In this document: one piece after another, positions 15,190-20,758 of the stretch
How the letters are laid out: every line of letters starts with the position of its first letter
How positions within the stretch are numbered: position 1 is the first letter of the stretch
Source of the DNA: Candidatus Poseidoniales archaeon
Lineage (GTDB): Archaea > Thermoplasmatota > Poseidoniia > Poseidoniales > Poseidoniaceae
NCBI GenBank assembly: GCA_009887135.1
Contig: QXYA01000024.1
Location: 5,670 to 26,427 of the forward strand
DNA: 20,758 nucleotides
Direction: 5' to 3'
Translations under genes and position numbers: made by a program
Notes under the pieces: model-generated
What the model was told of the DNA's origin: nothing
Seen by the model: only the letters and a program-made list of their open reading frames with translations
The model's database searches: none

Positions 15190-17375
15190 GCAATCACCTC
15201 TGAAACGTATGCATCCAGTGAGGATATTTGTAATGAAAATTGAATAGGAGCTCCAGCAGTATGCCAGATTGCTTCTGAAGTACCGTATCCTGGATCAGGA
15301 ACCCACCCCACATAATCGGTTAGGAGGTCAAGTCTACCAGGGTATATCGTCCAATCAAGACTCGATTCGAGTCCATCTGTAGAGGCTAAAGCAATTGCTC
15401 CACCATAGGGTTCAGCCCATCCTCGTCGGACTTCATAAGCAATATCACTCGCAAGACTTGTCCTTTTGGAAAGGGTTACTTCCATAGATAATTTGCCGCC
15501 CCCAACCGATGAGTCAGATGTCGGGTGCATGGATGGAATTGTAGCAGCAAATCTGGGTCCAGGACCCCCACGATCGGAGGGGGATACAATCACAGTAGGA
15601 TTGAATTCTGGATGATTAGTAACAACAGCTCCTCCAGTCATGGCTACCTCCATTCCCGTTACTGAGGAGTCAAATGCGTACGTGAAACGAGATATTTGCA
15701 TAATCCAGGCACTGCCAATTGGAGTGTATGGTTCCTCAACAACCATTCCATACATTTGCATGTATATGCTTGCAGGATAGGTCCCTGTTTTCCATGCTGC
15801 TTGCATATCGATGATACTCCGTCCACCCATGCTATCCCATGGCATCTTCAAATCGACCCATCCCGAGGCAGTAACGCCAACACCAACACATCTTCTTTCA
15901 CCATCGTTCATGGCTTGCATGAGCCCAATTGTACCATTCATGGCTGTAGTATACATCCCATAACCTTCCGTTGTGTTGAGATATACATCTTCATTTTCAA
16001 GAGGTATTTCAATCGTATCTCCTTGATTGAGAACAGTATTATTGGAAACCATATTTAAGGCGTTGAAGAGTGTCTGTTGTCCGTTTGCTCGTACCTCAAG
16101 ATGGAGTGCCTGAGCGGTGCTGATGTGAAATTGTTCTCCAGATTCCATGCCGGTATCAACCGCTCCAATCTGGAAGACTCCATTTGCTTCGGAATCACTT
16201 TGCCACTGAACCCCTATAGGGAAATCTGAATGGATCGATGCTGCACCGTCTATCCCAGATGGAGGCCATTGGATTCGTTCAGAACTCATTGCTGTAAGGG
16301 TGATTCCGTTTCCTCGCCATGTAGCAGTTGCAGAAACAGCGTTTGGATTCGTAAGAACGATGTAACCTTGTTGCGATGGCGGAAGGAAGGATGTTCCATG
16401 GAGCGTACCGGTGTTACTCTTCCAAGCAGTCGCCCCTTCCGATGTGTCTAAAGAGATCATCAACTGGGCATCTGCAGTCGTTGTAAGATGGAGGACTTGA
16501 GCCCTATCCAATGTCAAAGATTTTGACCACGAAGTTTCGACGTTGAGTAACTCAGATGGTATCGCAACTTCTGTGAATGAACCAAATTCACCGTTTCCGT
16601 TTATCATAATTAGGTCATTAGAAACGATATTCATCTTCACAGTTCCTTGTGGCAGAGGGAGAGCCCAAGAGCGACCTTTCCCGTTTGCACTTGCATCACT
16701 GGCTTGGATTTCAGACGAACCTGTTCCATTTCTCATCCAATAGACTTCAAGTTCCTGAGTTGATTCTATTTTGTAGTCTCCGCCATTGAGTTCCCACTGG
16801 GTTATATCATCAACAAATAATTTTGCAGTGTCAACAAGAATTTGACTTTGAAGTAAATCGATCTCAATTGGGCCTAGAGGGAAACTTAGACCTGGTTTTG
16901 TTGTAAGTATCACCGAGTTTGCCCATGTTGGTGCCGTGTAATGGAATGGCCGGTCAGGCCCTAGACGCATGTCGGAGAAACAGACTGAACTAGTGGTAGA
17001 CTCGGAATGGCGCAACTGGAGTTCATCATCGAAGTCAATCACATCTCTGATTCGAAAGGAATGTCCTTCCTCCCAAGTAGATGAATACCACATTCCACTT
17101 CGTATTGCGTCCCATTCAAGCGAACCATCCACTGGAACAAATTCTTGAGTCACCATATCGCCAGGCATACCTTGCTCTGCAAGGTTTGTCGTCTGTTGAT
17201 TGAATTGTGTCATTTGCGCTGCCATGTCATGACGCTCGACACTGCCTTCTAATTCTTCTATGACAGGTATCATTGTAACCATCATGATGCTGATGATGGA
17301 AAGGACTCCTCCAAACAACAGAACTGTAGCAATTGCAGCAGAGACTGCTTCTTCATTCCGCTGAAGTTCATTCAT
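15186..17375 (-). CDS. Large protein with a type IV pilin-like N-terminus (possible pilus-tip or adhesin subunit)
   Basis: The N-terminus 'RNEEAVSAAIATVLLFGG' and the membrane segment at about 11-38 match archaeal pilin N-terminal domains of the 'EDAVSPVIATVLL' type. The rest (about 40-729) is an extracellular, mostly beta region with few cysteines and no recognised enzymatic motif. At 729 residues it is several times longer than usual archaeal pilins, which suggests a minor or tip subunit or a pilin-anchored adhesin rather than a main filament subunit. The residue before the expected cleavage point is Glu instead of the usual Lys or Arg, so processing by a class III peptidase is uncertain. 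The ATG at 17375 overlaps the TGA of the previous gene (ATGA) and has GGTGA 4 nt upstream. It is the middle gene of three. Confidence 0.78.
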   Translation of the reverse strand: MNELQRNEEAVSAAIATVLLFGGVLSIISIMMVTMIPVIEELEGSVERHDMAAQMTQFNQQTTNLAEQGMPGDMVTQEFVPVDGSLEWDAIRSGMWYSSTWEEGHSFRIRDVIDFDDELQLRHSESTTSSVCFSDMRLGPDRPFHYTAPTWANSVILTTKPGLSFPLGPIEIDLLQSQILVDTAKLFVDDITQWELNGGDYKIESTQELEVYWMRNGTGSSEIQASDASANGKGRSWALPLPQGTVKMNIVSNDLIMINGNGEFGSFTEVAIPSELLNVETSWSKSLTLDRAQVLHLTTTADAQLMISLDTSEGATAWKSNTGTLHGTSFLPPSQQGYIVLTNPNAVSATATWRGNGITLTAMSSERIQWPPSGIDGAASIHSDFPIGVQWQSDSEANGVFQIGAVDTGMESGEQFHISTAQALHLEVRANGQQTLFNALNMVSNNTVLNQGDTIEIPLENEDVYLNTTEGYGMYTTAMNGTIGLMQAMNDGERRCVGVGVTASGWVDLKMPWDSMGGRSIIDMQAAWKTGTYPASIYMQMYGMVVEEPYTPIGSAWIMQISRFTYAFDSSVTGMEVAMTGGAVVTNHPEFNPTVIVSPSDRGGPGPRFAATIPSMHPTSDSSVGGGKLSMEVTLSKRTSLASDIAYEVRRGWAEPYGGAIALASTDGLESSLDWTIYPGRLDLLTDYVGWVPDPGYGTSEAIWHTAGAPIQFSLQISSLDAYVSEVIA
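15194..15200 (-). promoter_or_regulatory. Shine-Dalgarno GAGGTGA that decides a TTG start
   Basis: On the - strand GAGGTGA is followed by four bases and TTG at 15189-15187. These bases also encode the last residues of the upstream pilin-like protein (Glu-Val-Ile-Ala), so translation of the two genes is likely coupled. Confidence 0.7.
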
Positions 17376-18412
17376 CCGTTCACCACCATTCGACGAACGT
17401 CTATTTCCAATGAGAGGGCTAAGTCTTGAGTTTCTACTGTGAATCCATCGATTCCGCTCGCTCTTTGATAGGGGGATATCCCAATGAATTCATCAAGCGT
17501 GCCTGATGCTCTGTTTAGTGTATAATCTGTGAGCCAAATTTCATGATATTGGGGATCGATAATCGAATGAAGAGTATTCTTAACCATTACTCTGAGATTG
17601 TAAGCTTCCCCAGTGAAGAGTTGTATTGGCCCCAATGATTCTACCTTAAAACCAACATTTGGTCCGTTCCCGAGCGATTCATCGAGTTGGACGTCAGTAA
17701 GAACAAGGGAAAGTCGTGTAGTTCCATCCACGAGCGTATCAAGTCGTAGACGAGGGACTTTTTCGATCTCCCACGATGTACTTGGGTCTTTTGAGATTCG
17801 TGCATCATTAATCAATACAATTTGATTGAGTCCACCATCAATATTGGTGCTAATACTTAGCCCAGATAAGACAAAGCGGGACCACCGATGGACATGAGTG
17901 CCTTCTTCGTTGTACATGTCAACAATCAGAAATGTTTCGCTTGTTAAGTTATGATCGACCAGTGAATATTCAAATGAAGATTGGACATCGATCGAAATCG
18001 AGGTAATGGGATTCGTAATGACGACGGTTGTAACCGATTCATTAATTGATAGGAAACGCAGAGAACTGCTATTGATTTCTTCCACTTGGACCACCTCATA
18101 GGGTGTTAAATCAGCAGAAAGGACCCATTCCTCCACCAGTTGAACTGGATTGATTGAAGATGCTTGTAATGAGAGGGCTTGACGAGTTCCTGTACCGTCG
18201 GGGGCGTCTCCTACAACATCAAGTCGGTCTTCGATACGATCTGCGATGTTATTCGCACTGTTCCAATTAGTGTTATCGTGAAAAGCGACGAGGTATGGGT
18301 TTAGGAAGACGAAAACACCACCCATGATGCTCACAACCATCGCCAACATCATGATGACGCCGAGGATTTCACTGACAGCTTTTTCCTCATCATTCCGCTT
18401 TCGTCGCTGCAT
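17372..18412 (-). CDS. Type IV pilin-like protein, first gene of the pilin-like operon
   Basis: The preferred start is the ATG at 18412, giving 346 residues: GAGGGGGGA lies 5 nt upstream, whereas an in-frame ATG at 18448 has no ribosome binding site. The N-terminus reads 'MQRRKRNDEEKAVSEILG', followed by a hydrophobic helix at about 13-38. This is a clear archaeal type IV pilin N-terminal domain, with a Lys-Ala step before 'VSEI' where a PibD/FlaK-like peptidase would cut. The remaining 300 residues are beta-rich with few sequons and look like an extracellular head. The length is above that of main pilins. A possible TATA element TCAATAAA lies at 18471-18478 (- strand), so the operon may have its own promoter, 67 nt after the hydrolase gene. 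No assembly ATPase, platform protein or prepilin peptidase is present in the window. Confidence 0.8.
   Translation of the reverse strand: MQRRKRNDEEKAVSEILGVIMMLAMVVSIMGGVFVFLNPYLVAFHDNTNWNSANNIADRIEDRLDVVGDAPDGTGTRQALSLQASSINPVQLVEEWVLSADLTPYEVVQVEEINSSSLRFLSINESVTTVVITNPITSISIDVQSSFEYSLVDHNLTSETFLIVDMYNEEGTHVHRWSRFVLSGLSISTNIDGGLNQIVLINDARISKDPSTSWEIEKVPRLRLDTLVDGTTRLSLVLTDVQLDESLGNGPNVGFKVESLGPIQLFTGEAYNLRVMVKNTLHSIIDPQYHEIWLTDYTLNRASGTLDEFIGISPYQRASGIDGFTVETQDLALSLEIDVRRMVVNG
17380..17384 (-). promoter_or_regulatory. Shine-Dalgarno of the large pilin-like gene
   Basis: GGTGA on the - strand lies 4 nt before the ATG at 17375, inside the last codons of the preceding gene. It supports both this start and translational coupling. 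Confidence 0.6.
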
Positions 18413-18417
18413 CAAAG

Positions 18418-18426
18418 TCCCCCCTC
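18418..18426 (-). promoter_or_regulatory. Purine-rich Shine-Dalgarno deciding the first pilin-like start
   Basis: GAGGGGGGA on the - strand ends 5 nt before the ATG at 18412. The longer candidate start at 18448 has no comparable site. Confidence 0.6.
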
Positions 18427-18479
18427 TTGTCACTTGAGTCTCTCGCATGCATTTAGGGATTGACCTGCTGTTTATTGAT

Positions 18480-19325
18480 TCAGAGCAATTCTCGAGCTAT
18501 TCTTTGGATTGCGTTGGTTGCAAAACCATCCCCGTCTCGACGACCAATGAAATGTGAAAAATGAGGGCCATCTTGTGGAGAGATATTTATGTCCCCTTCG
18601 AACACTTCATCAATTTCAAAAAGAACAGTAGACTCGGCTAAATGTGGAGCATTATTCATTTCAGACAGATGTGTTAGCGTAATACTTCTTGTCGCATCGG
18701 TGCAGACCTGCTTCAGGAATTGACCCGTTTGTGCATTGGACAAGTGCCCGCCTCTTCCTGATATTCGGTCTTTCAGTGAACGAGGATATGGTCCTTTGAG
18801 CAACCTGTTGGAGTCATAGTTTGCTTCCACGGCAATATGTTGGCAGCCATGGACATGGTGGACGAGTTCGTCAGTCCAAGATCCAAGATCTGTGATGATA
18901 GCGGTTCTTTCACCTCCGTGGCTAGCTACAAATGCTACATTATCCGCTCCTGAATGCGGTACTGGCACGGGTAGTAACGACGTACCTTGAGAAAATTGCA
19001 GAACATCGAGCGATTCAAAATGGTGCGTGAATTCAGGCAGTAATCCTAATTCTTGAGAAGTACGATGGTTTGCATAAACTGGTATCCCCCATCGTTTCTG
19101 GGCGATGAGTGCGCCACCTCCATGGTCTCCATGATGATGAGTAATGACAATTGCTTCCAAATCATTTGGACTGACGTCTAAAAGACCCAAGCGTTTTTCC
19201 AATTGCACACCACTAAATCCTTGATCTACAAGGATATGGGATGATTCAGTACTGAGAAGTGTGGCATTGCCACGGCTTCCAGTTCCAAGATGTGTAATCG
19301 ATAGCCCCATCCCAATCAACTTCAT
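18480..19325 (-). CDS. YycJ/WalJ-like metallo-beta-lactamase-fold hydrolase
   Basis: The metal-binding motif HxHxDH is present as 'THHHGDHGGG', followed by 'WGIPVYANHRT'. Further conserved stretches are 'PVPHSGADNVAF', 'TAIITDLGSW', 'VEANYDSNRLLKGPYP' and 'GHLSN'. This series is characteristic of the YycJ/WalJ branch of MBL-fold proteins, which in bacteria are reported as nucleases linked to DNA repair and cell-wall regulation; a cytoplasmic hydrolase or nuclease is expected. No signal peptide or membrane segment is seen. The start is uncertain. The family's N-terminus aligns with the ATG at 19310 ('MGLSITHLGTGSRGN'), the ATG at 19325 adds five residues, and a GTG at 19352 adds nine more. None has a strong ribosome binding site. 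The gene lies 67 nt upstream of the pilin-like operon in the same direction, but a functional link is not evident. Confidence 0.88.
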   Translation of the reverse strand: MKLIGMGLSITHLGTGSRGNATLLSTESSHILVDQGFSGVQLEKRLGLLDVSPNDLEAIVITHHHGDHGGGALIAQKRWGIPVYANHRTSQELGLLPEFTHHFESLDVLQFSQGTSLLPVPVPHSGADNVAFVASHGGERTAIITDLGSWTDELVHHVHGCQHIAVEANYDSNRLLKGPYPRSLKDRISGRGGHLSNAQTGQFLKQVCTDATRSITLTHLSEMNNAPHLAESTVLFEIDEVFEGDINISPQDGPHFSHFIGRRDGDGFATNAIQRIARELL

Positions 19326-19483
19326 GGGGCCACAGACGGATATTGAATACACCGCTTGATTTGGTTCAAAAGTACTGCTTTTTGCGCATGTGAAACCGCC
19401 TCACTGTATGAACAACGCTCCATCATTCCTATAAGCATGGAGAAGAGGACAATTAATGCGGCGTTAGTCGCTTAGGTGTTTTT
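19326..19483. promoter_or_regulatory. Divergent promoter region
   Basis: This 158-bp stretch separates the hydrolase gene (leftward) from the calcium-motif surface protein gene (rightward). CTATAAG at 19429-19435 is a plausible rightward TATA box; initiation near 19457 would give a leader of about 27 nt containing AGGTG. For the leftward gene TACTTTTGAA (about 19366-19375, - strand) is a weak candidate. The GATATT elements seen near 7750 are absent here. Confidence 0.4.
19474..19478 (+). promoter_or_regulatory. Shine-Dalgarno AGGTG before a TTG start
   Basis: AGGTG ends 5 nt before TTG at 19484, the same register as the GGTGA-N4-start sites of other genes in the window. It supports the TTG as the true start of the secreted protein. 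Confidence 0.6.
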
Positions 19484-20758
19484 TTGCGACGAAGTCAGAC
19501 AACCTTACTCTCCACGCTCGCAGTAATCGCAGGGCTTCTCTTCATGTCTCAGTTTCCTACGATATCTCCAGTCTCCAATGTTCACCCCGATGACACAACC
19601 GGTCAAAAACCGCCTACTACAGACACAGACGGCGATGGAATTCCCGATGTGCATGAGAATATTTTCGAGGAATGGGTGAACTTTAGTGCAGTCGATGGTC
19701 GATTTGTTTCAATGGAAGGTATGGACAAAGATGATGCTTCTGATGCTAATTTGGATACAGACAGGGATGGCTTGAACAATACTGAAGAGTACTGTTGGCC
19801 ATATCCAGCGAATTGTAACGACCCAGGCTTTTCCAGAGGACTAACGGGTTTATTGGATGAAAACGGAGATCGTATGTATCTCGACCCACGTTCATCAGAT
19901 ACAGATGGCGACGGTATGCCTGATGGATTCGAAGCTGCCATGTGTGCTCGTGCAGGTGGATTCGATAGTGTAACACTCAGGTATGTTTGCCCGTATTTCG
20001 ATCCATTGAACAACAGTGACATGACCGATGATCCCGATGAAGATGGATTCGACGTTAATCGAGATGGATTTATTTCAGTAGCAGAACAGTACACTTCTCC
20101 AGAGGAATACCGTTTTGGATCACCAAGTAATTTCACAACAGAACTCGATGGTCTGTGGTGTACTGCAACTCTCCCTCAAGGGTCTGTGATTACCCAATGG
20201 CCATTCATCAACACCGGTGTCAACGCATCATTCCAGAATTTACTTCCTGCCTGTACCACCAACGCAACATCGGTTGTGGGTGAAGACCTTTGGCTTGGTA
20301 CTGACCCTCTTCTCGAGGATTCAGATAGATACAGTTGGGATGGCTTTTCCATTCGCCCACTTTATCCTTCCTTTGGCGACGGAATGCCAGATGGATGGGA
20401 AGTACACTTTGGATTGAATCCTTTGAATCGTTCAAATGCTCTTCTCGACATCGATGCTGATGGTTGGGATGTGAATCGAGATGGTGTTGTTTCAATCGAT
20501 GTAAGTCGTACGGAAACTGCTTTGGCACTAGGTGAATCTCTTTCGAATCTAGAAGAGTTCTACATACACAATGATGAAGGCAACACAGTCATGTCTGGGC
20601 TAAAAGAAATACAGATCGGATTGAACGACTCTTCCTACTACAACTATCCGCTCACGTTCAACGCAGTCGAAGACAGCATGGCAATTATGCACCATGATGT
20701 ACGTAGTATTCTCGTAGAAGATTCAATGGCATACGTACTTACTCGTTACGGGATGACT
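19484..20758 (+). CDS. Secreted protein with thrombospondin-type-3-like calcium motifs, 3'-truncated
   Basis: The frame runs from TTG at 19484 to the right edge (425 codons) without a stop. The N-terminus (Arg2-Arg3, hydrophobic residues 8-21, then 'SQFPTISP') is a signal peptide or anchor. Later in-frame Met codons, such as the one at 19544, would destroy it. Asp-rich calcium-type motifs recur: 'DTDGDGIPD' (47-55), 'LDTDRDGLNN' (90-99), 'DTDGDGMPD' (139-147), 'DEDGFDVNRDG' (near 190) and 'GDGMPDGWE' (near 298-306) followed by 'DIDADGWDVNRDG'. Paired Cys lie between them. The last visible part, 'SILVEDSMAYVLTRYGM', resembles the first blade of a beta-propeller. A calcium-stabilised cell-surface or secreted protein is likely; its function is unknown. 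Confidence 0.78.
   Translation, partial: MRRSQTTLLSTLAVIAGLLFMSQFPTISPVSNVHPDDTTGQKPPTTDTDGDGIPDVHENIFEEWVNFSAVDGRFVSMEGMDKDDASDANLDTDRDGLNNTEEYCWPYPANCNDPGFSRGLTGLLDENGDRMYLDPRSSDTDGDGMPDGFEAAMCARAGGFDSVTLRYVCPYFDPLNNSDMTDDPDEDGFDVNRDGFISVAEQYTSPEEYRFGSPSNFTTELDGLWCTATLPQGSVITQWPFINTGVNASFQNLLPACTTNATSVVGEDLWLGTDPLLEDSDRYSWDGFSIRPLYPSFGDGMPDGWEVHFGLNPLNRSNALLDIDADGWDVNRDGVVSIDVSRTETALALGESLSNLEEFYIHNDEGNTVMSGLKEIQIGLNDSSYYNYPLTFNAVEDSMAIMHHDVRSILVEDSMAYVLTRYGMT

Noticed and set aside
15696..16058. Open frame of 120 codons opposite the large pilin-like gene
   Set aside because: The His/Cys-rich product has no recognisable domain, and the opposite frame continues through the whole operon with coupled starts.
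18413..18448. Longer N-terminus of the first pilin-like protein starting at 18448
   Set aside because: It lacks a ribosome binding site, while the ATG at 18412 has GAGGGGGGA at good spacing and gives a typical short basic pilin leader.
19603..20136. Antisense open frame of 177 codons opposite the calcium-motif protein
   Set aside because: The Ser/Pro-rich product is what the complement of Asp/Gly-rich codons gives; the sense strand has a signal peptide and repeated calcium motifs.

Overview
The window looks like archaeal chromosome, most plausibly a marine Thermoplasmatota of the Marine Group II (Ca. Poseidoniales) kind. The reasons are archaeal class III (type IV pilin-like) N-termini on three genes, Shine-Dalgarno motifs of the form GGTGA about 4 nt before the start, an archaeal winged-helix/STAND regulator, very large Asp/Thr-rich secreted proteins with one C-terminal membrane anchor, and many N-glycosylation sequons. 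The lineage is an inference; no rRNA or other marker gene is present. The window is densely coded and holds eight genes. No tRNA, rRNA, CRISPR array or insertion sequence was seen, and no stretch of 300 bases lacks a gene.

Left part (1-7675, + strand): the 3' part of a giant surface protein gene, open to the left edge, is followed 54 nt later by a membrane-anchored subtilisin-like protease. The start of the giant protein resembles the soluble region after the membrane domain of thermoplasmatal STT3/AglB-like proteins. It continues as a long chain of Ig/carboxypeptidase-regulatory-like domains and ends in one C-terminal membrane helix.

Middle (7676-14722, + strand): an AT-rich promoter region carries an ordered, nearly mirror-image array of five GATATT elements and a TATA box. 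It precedes a 1446-residue parallel beta-helix surface protein with signal peptide, Cys-bounded Asp-rich motif, Ig-like domains, one membrane helix and a cytoplasmic tail ending in a Trp-rich motif. Thirteen bases later starts a cytoplasmic STAND-type regulator (winged helix, NB-ARC-like NTPase, TPR repeats). The pair could be a surface receptor and its intracellular switch.

Right part (14719-19325, - strand): three tightly overlapping genes encode proteins with type IV pilin-like N-termini (346, 729 and 156 residues), preceded by a YycJ/WalJ-like metallo-beta-lactamase-fold hydrolase. The last pilin-like gene converges on the STAND gene with a 4-bp overlap of stop codons. Diverging from the hydrolase, a TTG-started secreted protein with thrombospondin-type-3-like calcium motifs runs off the right edge (19484-20758).

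Taken together, the genes point to the cell envelope: secreted and anchored surface proteins, a surface protease, pilus-like subunits and a candidate sensor/regulator pair. The functional links between them are hypotheses from gene order.
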